DNA from: Wuchereria bancrofti
Taxonomy: Eukaryota; Nematoda; Chromadorea; Rhabditida; Onchocercidae
DNA: 17,356 bases
Assembly: GCA_005281725.1 (NCBI GenBank)
Contig: SSBO01000012.1
Location: 14,345,528-14,362,883 of the forward strand
Reading direction: 5' to 3'
Both the position numbers and the translations under genes were made by a program. Under the pieces are notes generated by a model. That model did no database searches. It saw nothing but the letters and a program-made list of their open reading frames with translations, and was not told the DNA's origin. Positions 1-10,219 of this stretch are shown piece by piece (within the stretch, counting starts at the first letter, position 1; every line of letters begins with the position of its first letter).

Positions 1-56
1 AGATGAAAATATTGTTAGCAGATAAGCGAGCGAGCAAATTATTTAACCAACGAAGC

Positions 57-88
57 GAATGAATGAATGAAATGAAATGAAATGAAAT
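57..88. repeat. GAAT/GAAAT microsatellite at the cul-3 exon edge
   Basis: Three GAAT units (57-68) are followed by four GAAAT units (69-88). The last unit supplies the codons just before the conserved cullin Glu-Ala-Ala segment. In the cullin frame the repeat contains TGA at 78-80 and at 60-62, so the reading frame cannot be carried upstream through it. No AG acceptor lies between the repeat and the coding segment except the weak AAG at 91-93. Confidence 0.85.
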
Positions 89-155
89 GGAAGCAGCTGT
101 CGTGCGAGTAATGAAGGCGAGGAAGAAGTTATTGCATAATGTTTTGGTTGCAGAA
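84..155 (+). CDS. cul-3: Cullin-3 homologue, penultimate exon (5' edge uncertain)
   Basis: Codons in frame from 84 encode a segment reading EMEAAVVRVMKARKK, then LLHNVLVAE. This matches the start of the cullin C-terminal winged-helix (neddylation) domain and is closest to cullin-3. Cullin-3 is the scaffold of BTB-adaptor ubiquitin ligases; its C-terminal half binds the RING protein RBX1. The lysine at 114-116, in R-V-M-K-x-R-K, is the expected NEDD8 acceptor. The exon ends after GAA at 155 with a GT donor (GTTCGT), phase 0, and joins the exon at 472 to give the family-typical A-E-V-T-Q-Q. The upstream boundary is unclear because TGA at 78-80 lies in frame inside a GAAAT repeat. Either a repeat-length error or an unusual acceptor is possible. 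The rest of the gene lies outside the window. Confidence 0.85.
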
Positions 156-471
156 GTTCGTTATCCTTTTTGTTTTGTTTCTTTTTTGGCAGATTCAGTT
201 TTTCATGTTTTAAAGGCGTAGTTTCTGTTTTACTTCCAACGAAGACACGCTGTCTAGCTGTTCATTTTGCAGTTTCTCGTACGGGTTTTTCTTTTTGAGC
301 ACACCGCTATGGTAAAGAGGAAAAGGAAGTTGCATTTTGCATCCCTTTGATATACGGTTTTAATGTAAGACTGATTTTCAGTAATTTTCATAAATAAATC
401 GCCCCTGATTAAATGCTAATTTTGAATTTTGTCGAATTGATTTTTTTTCAACTTCAACTCATCAAATTTAG
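156..471 (+). other. cul-3: Last intron of cul-3
   Basis: This 316-bp intron runs from GTTCGT to AAATTTAG and is T-rich near its 3' end. It is phase 0. It was placed by matching the protein on either side to the continuous cullin-3 segment. Confidence 0.8.
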
Positions 472-603
472 GTGACGCAGCAGCTAAAGCATCGTTTCAT
501 GCCAAATCCACAGTTAATTAAGAAACGAATCGAGTCGCTGATTGAGCGTGACTATTTGGTTCGCGATAAAAACGATCATCGTTGCTATGAATATGTCGCA
601 TAA
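472..603 (+). CDS. cul-3: Cullin-3 homologue, terminal exon with the conserved C-terminus
   Basis: The 132-bp exon encodes 43 residues and a TAA stop. It starts [13 protein letters not shown] and ends in the cullin hallmark Y-E-Y-V-A. The segment [15 protein letters not shown] is the winged-helix B part of the neddylation domain. The start VTQQLK.RF.P and the end YVA resemble cullin-3 more than cullins 1, 2 or 4, which differ at these positions and usually end YLA or YIA. The acceptor is AAATTTAG at 464-471. The exon is less AT-rich than its surroundings, as expected for coding sequence. Nothing in it is broken. Confidence 0.93.
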   Translation: MTQQLKHRFMPNPQLIKKRIESLIERDYLVRDKNDHRCYEYVA

Positions 604-720
604 TTTCAAGCAATTGTTTCTGATATATTTATTTTGCATTACTTCGGCGGTCTTTGTTTAGCTTTTGATGATGATTTTGTCGTATGAAATTTGATTAAAA
701 TAAAAGAGAAGATTGTGCAA
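604..720 (+). terminator. cul-3 3' UTR with polyadenylation signal
   Basis: A canonical AATAAA at 699-704 lies about 95 nt after the cul-3 stop, inside TTAAAATAAAAGAG. This is a usual nematode 3' UTR length. Cleavage is expected shortly after, around 715-725. Confidence 0.65.
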
Positions 721-1018
721 ATGTTAGACAAAAGCTTGAAAATGTTTTTGATTTATTTAACAGCTATTTAACAGCTGGCGTGGAAGAGGGATTATTTTTT
801 TGGGCTTATTGGCTAGGTTTTTTTGATTGCTCGGAAGAATGGTAGTTTTGAAGTAGGTTTGAAATTTTTTGTATTACAACAAAATTCGGTTCTGATAATT
901 TTATTTTTTATTCATTGCAAGTAAATGAAATACCACTTGAAGGGGTCATCACTATGTTTGACTTTCACAAAGCGGTGCTTTAATTGATAAATAAATTAGA
1001 CGGGTGTCATGCTGTTAA
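721..1018. other. AT-rich spacer downstream of cul-3
   Basis: I see no reading frame, RNA gene or repeat of note. It is the last unique stretch before the duplicated block that starts at 1019. Confidence 0.6.
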
Positions 1019-2076
1019 AATTTACTGTTCCATTTTATTTTTCTGCCGAAATTGATGATTTATGTGAATCATTAATAAGTTGTCACTGTTTATTGTTCCA
1101 ATAGGATTTATCCATTGCATCATTATTCGTTATTTGTTGTAAACTGCTTCACAACATAGCGTCTGTTTTGATTCTCCCACAATTTGTTAGGTTATTGCGG
1201 AATTTGTTACATTTATTTTTAGGCGTAAAACGAAGTACCGAAATATTACGTAACACATTCTGTCATAATGTTTTTGTTATTTCTAATCGAAAGGATGAAA
1301 GGACATTACTTGGATTTAGGATTGGATTTATGTTATTCATTTATGCTATTTGTTTCATTCGTAATTATGTCCTTTTCGAGAAAAAAACCGAAATTCTGTG
1401 CTAAGCGTGCTGACTTTTACCTTATCAATACTGAATGTTTTTTCATCTAATGATTGCAAATCTTTTTCTCTTCTTTTTTGTAGCATTTTTACATCTTCTG
1501 ATTCATTGTAGCTAGCAAATTATGCTAATCATGTACTATCTTTTTCTTTTTTATATAATTTTTTAAATAGAAAAGATATGAAAATGATCTGCTTTCTTTA
1601 AGGATTATCCGATGATAGAAATTAAGTCTTCTGTCATTAGTAGATGTATTCAGTGTTCGATTATTCCGTTTAGAAATTAATGTATGCAGCATCGTTACAT
1701 ATGAATGTTGTTGCCTTTTTTTCGGCAAAACTACCATTGAAAATTTTAAATTATTAAATTTTTACAAATTAAAAATTATTATTAAACTTATTAAGTTTCC
1801 ATAGAAGATGAAAGAATTCTGAAAAGTCCATTTATCAAACTTTATCTCTCCAAGACTTTCGTTTTTATCGTTCTATCAAATGAGGAAAAGGGCGAATTGT
1901 GTTTAAATGTTGAATAGCAAAGGGGGTCACAACCCTGTATTAAATCATTTTTTCCAAGAACTCTAATTTCTTTCCTAACGGGTAAACAAGTTTTGCCGAT
2001 GAATTTCAGTACAAGGTTTAGTTTCGGGAATTTTTGTGATTCTTAATTCATTATAAAATATGGGAACTTCAAGAAA
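1019..2076 (+). repeat. Direct copy of 3428-4485 (1058 bp), likely an unmerged contig end
   Basis: By eye it matches 3428-4485 base for base at an offset of 2409. It ends exactly at the single n at 2077. Its last 735 bases (1342-2076) also occur inverted at 2692-3426. The content is AT-rich non-coding sequence; the short open frames in it are of chance length and resemble no known protein. Confidence 0.9.
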
Positions 2077-2077
2077 N
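2077..2077. other. Single-n gap, contig join 1/2
   Basis: It separates the contig covering 1-2076 from the inverted contig at 2078-3426. Confidence 0.9.
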
Positions 2078-3426
2078 TGACACATGATATCCACAGAATG
2101 CACTATCAGTTTTCCAATTATTTCAAATAATTTTTCATTTTTTCAAGAAAAAGACTTCTGTGTAATTAATCCAATTTACGTGACTTCTATCACCAATGAT
2201 ATCGTTTTACGTCAAGCATTAACATTATCACTGTTAGATAACATAACGTCATTAGCAACAAAATATAGTTATCAAAACTACTTTCCATTATTGTTATTGA
2301 TATTTTATTATTATCAACATCATTCATTACTCGGACGCTATATTTTGTCGTCAAAAAGAAAAAAACACCTCTTATTAACTTCAAGTTAAAAATGAACTAT
2401 CAAAAATGAATTAATAAATCAGATAAATAGAAAGCTATCAAAAAATGAAATGCAAAATAAATATTGAAATAAAAAATATTAAAATTACTTTTAAGCAAAA
2501 AACTTTACGAATTTTACAATTCATAACTATCCGTATTTCTTCCCTTGCCTTAGAAGGAAGACTTTAATTCAAAATGAATCATTACCTTCACATCACCAAC
2601 ACCACATATTGTTTCAATATACATTACTTTCCTCTTTTTGAACTGAAAAAAGACTGTAAGAGTAACAGGAAAATACAACTCATTCACCAATTTTCTTGAA
2701 GTTCCCATATTTTATAATGAATTAAGAATCACAAAAATTCCCGAAACTAAACCTTGTACTGAAATTCATCGGCAAAACTTGTTTACCCGTTAGGAAAGAA
2801 ATTAGAGTTCTTGGAAAAAATGATTTAATACAGGGTTGTGACCCCCTTTGCTATTCAACATTTAAACACAATTCGCCCTTTTCCTCATTTGATAGAACGA
2901 TAAAAACGAAAGTCTTGGAGAGATAAAGTTTGATAAATGGACTTTTCAGAATTCTTTCATCTTCTATGGAAACTTAATAAGTTTAATAATAATTTTTAAT
3001 TTGTAAAAATTTAATAATTTAAAATTTTCAATGGTAGTTTTGCCGAAAAAAAGGCAACAACATTCATATGTAACGATGCTGCATACATTAATTTCTAAAC
3101 GGAATAATCGAACACTGAATACATCTACTAATGACAGAAGACTTAATTTCTATCATCGGATAATCCTTAAAGAAAGCAGATCATTTTCATATCTTTTCTA
3201 TTTAAAAAATTATATAAAAAAGAAAAAGATAGTACATGATTAGCATAATTTGCTAGCTACAATGAATCAGAAGATGTAAAAATGCTACAAAAAAGAAGAG
3301 AAAAAGATTTGCAATCATTAGATGAAAAAACATTCAGTATTGATAAGGTAAAAGTCAGCACGCTTAGCACAGAATTTCGGTTTTTTTCTCGAAAAGGACA
3401 TAATTACGAATGAAACAAATAGCATA
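2078..3426 (-). repeat. Inverted copy of 3751-5099 (1349 bp), a fully contained contig
   Basis: The whole segment is the reverse complement of 3751-5099 (paired coordinates sum to 7177). It is bounded by an n on both sides. It begins TGACACATGATATCC, and 5099 ends GGATATCATGTGTCA. Nothing in it is unique, so it is best read as a redundant contig placed in reverse, not a genomic palindrome. Its open frames are the same ones seen on the other strand at 3934-5093. Confidence 0.9.
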
Positions 3427-3427
3427 N
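3427..3427. other. Single-n gap, contig join 2/3
   Basis: It separates the inverted contig from the contig covering 3428-6476. Confidence 0.9.
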
Positions 3428-5423
3428 AATTTACTGTTCCATTTTATTTTTCTGCCGAAATTGATGATTTATGTGAATCATTAATAAGTTGTCACTGTTT
3501 ATTGTTCCAATAGGATTTATCCATTGCATCATTATTCGTTATTTGTTGTAAACTGCTTCACAACATAGCGTCTGTTTTGATTCTCCCACAATTTGTTAGG
3601 TTATTGCGGAATTTGTTACATTTATTTTTAGGCGTAAAACGAAGTACCGAAATATTACGTAACACATTCTGTCATAATGTTTTTGTTATTTCTAATCGAA
3701 AGGATGAAAGGACATTACTTGGATTTAGGATTGGATTTATGTTATTCATTTATGCTATTTGTTTCATTCGTAATTATGTCCTTTTCGAGAAAAAAACCGA
3801 AATTCTGTGCTAAGCGTGCTGACTTTTACCTTATCAATACTGAATGTTTTTTCATCTAATGATTGCAAATCTTTTTCTCTTCTTTTTTGTAGCATTTTTA
3901 CATCTTCTGATTCATTGTAGCTAGCAAATTATGCTAATCATGTACTATCTTTTTCTTTTTTATATAATTTTTTAAATAGAAAAGATATGAAAATGATCTG
4001 CTTTCTTTAAGGATTATCCGATGATAGAAATTAAGTCTTCTGTCATTAGTAGATGTATTCAGTGTTCGATTATTCCGTTTAGAAATTAATGTATGCAGCA
4101 TCGTTACATATGAATGTTGTTGCCTTTTTTTCGGCAAAACTACCATTGAAAATTTTAAATTATTAAATTTTTACAAATTAAAAATTATTATTAAACTTAT
4201 TAAGTTTCCATAGAAGATGAAAGAATTCTGAAAAGTCCATTTATCAAACTTTATCTCTCCAAGACTTTCGTTTTTATCGTTCTATCAAATGAGGAAAAGG
4301 GCGAATTGTGTTTAAATGTTGAATAGCAAAGGGGGTCACAACCCTGTATTAAATCATTTTTTCCAAGAACTCTAATTTCTTTCCTAACGGGTAAACAAGT
4401 TTTGCCGATGAATTTCAGTACAAGGTTTAGTTTCGGGAATTTTTGTGATTCTTAATTCATTATAAAATATGGGAACTTCAAGAAAATTGGTGAATGAGTT
4501 GTATTTTCCTGTTACTCTTACAGTCTTTTTTCAGTTCAAAAAGAGGAAAGTAATGTATATTGAAACAATATGTGGTGTTGGTGATGTGAAGGTAATGATT
4601 CATTTTGAATTAAAGTCTTCCTTCTAAGGCAAGGGAAGAAATACGGATAGTTATGAATTGTAAAATTCGTAAAGTTTTTTGCTTAAAAGTAATTTTAATA
4701 TTTTTTATTTCAATATTTATTTTGCATTTCATTTTTTGATAGCTTTCTATTTATCTGATTTATTAATTCATTTTTGATAGTTCATTTTTAACTTGAAGTT
4801 AATAAGAGGTGTTTTTTTCTTTTTGACGACAAAATATAGCGTCCGAGTAATGAATGATGTTGATAATAATAAAATATCAATAACAATAATGGAAAGTAGT
4901 TTTGATAACTATATTTTGTTGCTAATGACGTTATGTTATCTAACAGTGATAATGTTAATGCTTGACGTAAAACGATATCATTGGTGATAGAAGTCACGTA
5001 AATTGGATTAATTACACAGAAGTCTTTTTCTTGAAAAAATGAAAAATTATTTGAAATAATTGGAAAACTGATAGTGCATTCTGTGGATATCATGTGTCAG
5101 AATCATCATCCTAGCCAATGATGCTATCAACGCAGAATATAGGATTCGTCCAGGCAATGAATGGTATATTGTTAATAATAAATAACATTATTTATGATGA
5201 TTATTCTAGTAACAAACAATTTTTATTTTAATTGATATTCTCATATAATTTATTCAATCTTAGTTTATAATTAATGTGGTAAGAGAGAAAGAGAGAGGAA
5301 ACATGAAAGTTTGGTAAAAAAATGAGGGAATAAAAATTAATCGAAATTTTAACTCTTAAAATCAATTAATAACAATACATGAATAATTCTTAAATGGTAA
5401 TTTAATTATTCAATATTAAAATT
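3428..5423. other. AT-rich non-coding region, most complete copy of the duplicated block
   Basis: 3428-4485 repeats 1019-2076, and 3751-5099 is repeated inverted at 2078-3426. 5100-5423 occurs once. A purine tract (AG-rich) lies at 5281-5300. Open frames reach at most about 100 codons, with AT-driven composition and no recognisable domain, so I do not call genes here. No tRNA, rRNA or spliced-leader sequence was recognised. Confidence 0.6.
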
Positions 5424-6476
5424 AAATTAAAGCTTGAATTGAGTGAATGAATTGATAAGGATATATGGTATGATTTAAATAGCCAATTATTTCGTTATAC
5501 GTCATTTATTATTTAATGTAACTTCAAAATGTTGTAAATTTATGAAAGAAACAGAAATGATTTCGAATGTAATGAAAAAAGTAGAGGATAAAAGCAATAA
5601 ATCAATAATCGTTATCAGACTATTTGCATAAATTTCATTCTGGTATTCAATTATCGTCACCAAGGATGCATGTCGTGAATAATTTAATAACATAAATCTT
5701 TTATTCTCTTCTGTGGTATAATATTAAGCGGAATAATTAGTATAATCATTAATAGTATTGTTTCTGTTAGATTTGTTTTCTTTTTTTTGCTCTTTTTAAT
5801 TTCAATTATTCATATCATTCACTTTTTAATCACTTATTTTTTATATTCGTCTTATGATACTTCATTCCCGGATTTCTTTCATTTCTGGATTTTTATTCAG
5901 GTTATCATTCCTTTTTATTCCCACTATTCAGTTAGGTTGTTTACTTCATTTCTGATTATGCATTATTTTTTATGAAATGAAATGTATTATTGTTTATGAA
6001 AATATAGTATTATCGTGAGATGAATATGGAAAAAAAATAGCTTGAAAAAAGTGTTATTGTGTTTTTATATAATTAAAAAAAATTTTTTTGTTTATTATCC
6101 AGAAAAAAAAAGAATGGAAATATTGAAAGGGGCTAATATTTACATTTATTTTTCATCTTTTTGCTTTTTTTCTTCTTTCTTGTTAAAACTTTTTTTGATT
6201 TAGTCATTTCTGATTTTTTAGAGAAAAACAAAAAGAAAATTTCCCAAATAATTTTATCGAGTTTTTCCACTAACATTCATTTTTCTGAGCTTTTTTTATA
6301 ATTTATAATTTTTCATTTTATCTTTGCTTTTTTCTTCGAAAAATGACAAATATTGATATTTAAAAGTTTGCTTCGTTATTTTACACTTTTAGATTAATTT
6401 TGCAGTAAGGAAAATGATTAAAATGATAGCATATTGAAAATGAAAAGAAAAAAAATTATACAATATTATTATACAG
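5424..6476 (+). repeat. Direct duplicate, copy 1 (1053 bp)
   Basis: It matches 6478-7530 at an offset of 1054, with only the n at 6477 between the copies. It starts AAATTAAAGCTTG and ends ATTATACAG. The sequence is AT-rich with long T runs and no recognisable gene. A perfect head-to-tail copy broken by one n points to a contig overlap that was not merged. Confidence 0.9.
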
Positions 6477-6477
6477 N
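6477..6477. other. Single-n gap, contig join 3/4
   Basis: It sits exactly between the two 1053-bp copies. Confidence 0.9.
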
Positions 6478-7530
6478 AAATTAAAGCTTGAATTGAGTGA
6501 ATGAATTGATAAGGATATATGGTATGATTTAAATAGCCAATTATTTCGTTATACGTCATTTATTATTTAATGTAACTTCAAAATGTTGTAAATTTATGAA
6601 AGAAACAGAAATGATTTCGAATGTAATGAAAAAAGTAGAGGATAAAAGCAATAAATCAATAATCGTTATCAGACTATTTGCATAAATTTCATTCTGGTAT
6701 TCAATTATCGTCACCAAGGATGCATGTCGTGAATAATTTAATAACATAAATCTTTTATTCTCTTCTGTGGTATAATATTAAGCGGAATAATTAGTATAAT
6801 CATTAATAGTATTGTTTCTGTTAGATTTGTTTTCTTTTTTTTGCTCTTTTTAATTTCAATTATTCATATCATTCACTTTTTAATCACTTATTTTTTATAT
6901 TCGTCTTATGATACTTCATTCCCGGATTTCTTTCATTTCTGGATTTTTATTCAGGTTATCATTCCTTTTTATTCCCACTATTCAGTTAGGTTGTTTACTT
7001 CATTTCTGATTATGCATTATTTTTTATGAAATGAAATGTATTATTGTTTATGAAAATATAGTATTATCGTGAGATGAATATGGAAAAAAAATAGCTTGAA
7101 AAAAGTGTTATTGTGTTTTTATATAATTAAAAAAAATTTTTTTGTTTATTATCCAGAAAAAAAAAGAATGGAAATATTGAAAGGGGCTAATATTTACATT
7201 TATTTTTCATCTTTTTGCTTTTTTTCTTCTTTCTTGTTAAAACTTTTTTTGATTTAGTCATTTCTGATTTTTTAGAGAAAAACAAAAAGAAAATTTCCCA
7301 AATAATTTTATCGAGTTTTTCCACTAACATTCATTTTTCTGAGCTTTTTTTATAATTTATAATTTTTCATTTTATCTTTGCTTTTTTCTTCGAAAAATGA
7401 CAAATATTGATATTTAAAAGTTTGCTTCGTTATTTTACACTTTTAGATTAATTTTGCAGTAAGGAAAATGATTAAAATGATAGCATATTGAAAATGAAAA
7501 GAAAAAAAATTATACAATATTATTATACAG
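6478..7530 (+). repeat. Direct duplicate, copy 2 (1053 bp)
   Basis: This is the second copy of 5424-6476; unique sequence resumes at 7531 with AGTCAATTTG. The short open frames are identical in both copies and show no known domain. Confidence 0.9.
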
Positions 7531-8008
7531 AGTCAATTTGTTAAAAATGCTTCATTAACTAGCGATGCTCAATTAATTAGTTAATTGTATGAAATAATTA
7601 GCAGCAACTGATAATTGCTGATTCTGGCAGTTTCAAACACTAAAACTGTAATAAAGTCTACGAAAACAAATCATTAATTATTCATCCCATTTCTTTTTAT
7701 TTTTTCATTTTTCCTTTCTCTATTACAACATTGAATTTTCAATGTTTCTTTTTAGCTGTAAATTATTTAAGAGATATTAATCAATAACTAATATACTAAT
7801 TGGTTTGCAAAAATTTTTACTTATTTTTCTAATTTAAAAAGACGAAATATACTAATGATGTAAAAATGATGTATTCTAATTGATTAACAATTTGAAACAT
7901 CATAATTTCTACTTGGTTGTATATTTGAAATATTTCAATGTCTATAGAACTATAAAACAACCTTGTTAACATTCACCGTTGTTATTGATGAATGTTAAGA
8001 TAATCTTT
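7531..8008. other. AT-rich spacer with a 10-bp hairpin
   Basis: No gene was recognised. TTAACATTCA (7966-7975) pairs perfectly with TGAATGTTAA (7989-7998) across a 13-nt loop, and a run of T follows from 8006. This could form a stem in RNA or DNA, but nothing shows that it has a function. Confidence 0.5.
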
Positions 8009-8163
8009 TTTTTTGTAATAAAATAAAGTACTCCAGTGAATTTTCAATTTCATTTAATTATCGTCGCGCATTTGTCGTATTTTTATGCGCTCAACTATAA
8101 AATTATCCATAACCAATAAAAGTGATTTAATTTATTTATGTAAACTACAAATTATTTTGGAGA
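8009..8163 (+). repeat. Direct duplicate, copy 1 (155 bp)
   Basis: It matches 8165-8319 at an offset of 156 and ends at the n at 8164. It is non-coding. Confidence 0.9.
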
Positions 8164-8164
8164 N
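8164..8164. other. Single-n gap, contig join 4/5
   Basis: It sits between the two 155-bp copies. The broken end corresponds to 8319, one base before the perfect hairpin at 8320-8340. Confidence 0.9.
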
Positions 8165-8319
8165 TTTTTTGTAATAAAATAAAGTACTCCAGTGAATTTT
8201 CAATTTCATTTAATTATCGTCGCGCATTTGTCGTATTTTTATGCGCTCAACTATAAAATTATCCATAACCAATAAAAGTGATTTAATTTATTTATGTAAA
8301 CTACAAATTATTTTGGAGA
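8165..8319 (+). repeat. Direct duplicate, copy 2 (155 bp)
   Basis: This is the second copy of 8009-8163; it continues without a break into the hairpin at 8320. Confidence 0.9.
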
Positions 8320-8340
8320 CATTGCTGGAAAGCAGCAATG
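8320..8340. repeat. Perfect 8-bp stem, 5-nt loop hairpin
   Basis: CATTGCTG (8320-8327) and CAGCAATG (8333-8340) are exact reverse complements around the loop GAAAG. The stem is the most GC-rich spot in its neighbourhood. It is not followed by a T run that would suggest termination. Confidence 0.7.
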
Positions 8341-8834
8341 CGTTTTAGTATTAATTTTTGACAAAAAATCTTCACTCATTTCTTATTTTTCATTTTTTTC
8401 TTCATTTCTTACTTTTTCAAATCTGATTTTAATTTGTGTGTAAATATTATGTAAATATGTTTAAATATTTGCCAAATCTTTATTTAATTACATGGCAGAA
8501 AATTATATTAAAGATGGACAAAGAAACTGGTAAGGAAAACTTTTATAATTTATAATCATCGTTTTTCTTCGTTATTTGATAAATCATAAAACAAATAAGT
8601 AATTTAATTTGAAACAGAAAAAGGGAAGCAGAAATGGTAAGTGATGGAAGGAAAGGAAAATTTTTTGAAGTAATAACATTTAATTGTTGTCTGTAAAGGA
8701 AGAAAGATAAAAATAATTGTAAAAATTTAAATATGAATTGGGAAATATCGCCATCATGACCGATAATTAACTTGGTTACTCTTTTATAAAGGTAATACTT
8801 TAAATAATCAAATAATTATTTTTCAGTATTAACT
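8341..8834. other. AT-rich spacer with a weak candidate first exon
   Basis: The only coding hint is at 8492-8529: an ATG opens twelve codons (MAENYIKDGQRN) and runs into a good donor, CTG|GTAAGG. It ends two bases into a codon. Joined to the acceptor at 9996/11381 it would make an immediate TGA, so it does not fit the receptor as it stands. It may be chance. Confidence 0.3.
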
Positions 8835-9287
8835 GTAACATAAAATATGATATATAACTTTTTTCGTTACTTTTCCAAATTTGATCAATAATATCATATT
8901 TCAGGATTATATGCAAAATATTAGTTTATTTAGTGTCATATTTAATTTGTTTGTTTTTTTCTCCTATCTCAACTATTTTAACCTATGAATTTCTAAAAAA
9001 TATAAAATTTCAAAAAAGAAAGTATAATATTTCGTAGATCAATAAAATCACACCGAAATGATACAATATACTCATTCTAGTACAATCTACTCATTTTTCT
9101 CATAAAACAGCTGCTAGCATGTGTTGCCTACTTCATTTTACTTTTTTTCTTCACTTTTTCTTCTCACCTTTACTATTGTATCATTTGGTGGATGAAGTAG
9201 CGGAAAAGAATTAATTATGTTGATATGTCCGAATTTAAATTTGGAAATAAAAATGAACGAATAATTGAAGGAATTTTTCATATACAA

Positions 9288-9317
9288 ATGTATGGGACTT
9301 ACTGTTTTACCTGTCAG
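9288..9317 (+). CDS. Weak candidate N-terminal exon of the receptor (copy 1)
   Basis: ATG opens ten codons (MYGTYCFTCQ) that run to CAG|GTATGC, a fair donor, phase 0. Joined to the acceptor at 9996 it would continue N-K-L-S-Q-P-L-K-W-P before a TAA, which could be an extracellular N-terminus that has lost its frame. The same exon occurs at 10673-10702 in the duplicate. The support is only an ATG, a donor and a slight rise in GC. Confidence 0.25.
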
Positions 9318-9995
9318 GTATGCAAATTATTTCATTTCTTTACTTTTTTTTTACTAAAAAATTTATTTTACTTATTTACTACCTTTTTATGACCTCTCAT
9401 CTTATCTCTAACTTTTATTCATCAGTAAACCTAATCGTTTTCATCATCCATTTTTTAATTAGAATAATGTACATTTATTCGCAGTATTTTCCTTTATGAC
9501 TTTTAAATTTCTTCAAGCAATGAAGACAAATGTTTGAATTAAACGATTAAATTTGACTTTTTCAATTTTTACATTTGCCTTAAATTTTATTGGCATTATA
9601 CAATAACTTATTCATAACTAAATTTGAAACTATTTAAAAAAAATTTTTTTTTAAATAAAGTACATTAATTTCAAAGTATATTAATTTATTATAATGATAA
9701 TAAATTTGTACAATTTAAAGAAGTTTAACAAATTTGTCAGAAAATAATCTTTTATTAGCTGAAAGAGTCAAATAATTAATTTAATATCGTACATCAGATT
9801 TAGTGTCTCAATAATGGAATTTGAAAATTTCGATCTAAAACAGTCGTTTTTTTTAATAGTCGTTTTTCATTTAAGATTTAGTTTCTTCAAAATTTCAAGA
9901 TTTGAAAAATTATCCAATGATAATTTATGTTTGAAATAATAATATATGAATATATTAACGGTGTTGCATTTGTAATTTCGCTTTTTCTTTTTCAG

Positions 9996-10158
9996 AATAA
10001 ATTATCACAACCTTTAAAATGGCCTTAAATTCACAAATTTTTTTCATATTAGTACATATGATAGCGGTATGTTACTTGCAATTGTTGGTAATATATTTCT
10101 GATTTTCATCATATTTCGTTGAAATGCTGTCGTGAAACGACGTATCTCACCGGTTCAG
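9996..10158 (+). pseudogene. Receptor TM1 exon, duplicate copy
   Basis: This is the same sequence as the exon at 11381-11543, with the same acceptor (TTTTTCAG), donor, frame break near 10064-10066 and in-frame TGA at 10120-10122. It belongs to the contig that ends at the n at 10219, so it is probably the same exon assembled twice, not a second gene. Confidence 0.75.
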
Positions 10159-10218
10159 GTAAAATTCTTTCATTTTTAAAAATTATCATTTTTTATTTTC
10201 ATGAATTAAAGCAGGAAT

Positions 10219-10219
10219 N
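10219..10219. other. Single-n gap, contig join 5/6
   Basis: It sits exactly between the two 1384-bp copies. Confidence 0.9.

Larger units (their letters stand above)
8835..10218 (+). repeat. Direct duplicate, copy 1 (1384 bp), carries a TM1 exon copy
   Basis: It matches 10220-11603 at an offset of 1385 and ends at the n at 10219. The only difference seen is two adjacent bases, AT at 9917-9918 versus GC at 11302-11303. It also contains a near-palindromic A8T9 tract around 9632-9656. Confidence 0.9.

Noticed and set aside
1168..1450. Overlapping open frames of 78 and 60 codons, repeated at 3577-3859
   Set aside because: They are short, hydrophobic/AT-driven in composition, have no convincing start or splice context, and are repeated only because the contig is duplicated.
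2084..2389. 101-codon open frame, also on the minus strand at 4788-5093
   Set aside because: It is the longest frame in the desert, but its composition (Ser, Leu, Tyr, Ile-rich) is what AT-rich DNA yields by chance. No domain is recognised, and an equally open frame lies opposite.
1342..3426. Large inverted repeat read as a mobile element or foldback transposon
   Set aside because: The arms have no terminal repeats, target-site duplication or transposase. An n lies at each end of the inverted part, and the identity fits a misplaced contig.
5787..5975. 62-codon hydrophobic frame and the 63-codon minus-strand frame at 5502-5693, each present twice
   Set aside because: T-rich DNA reads as Phe/Leu/Ile/Ser-rich peptide; no start context or family resemblance. 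The duplication is an assembly overlap, so it does not support a tandem gene pair.
8618..8636. Possible 19-nt micro-exon between AACAG and GTAAGT
   Set aside because: It has no pyrimidine-rich tract before it, and joining it to the preceding candidate exon makes an immediate TGA.
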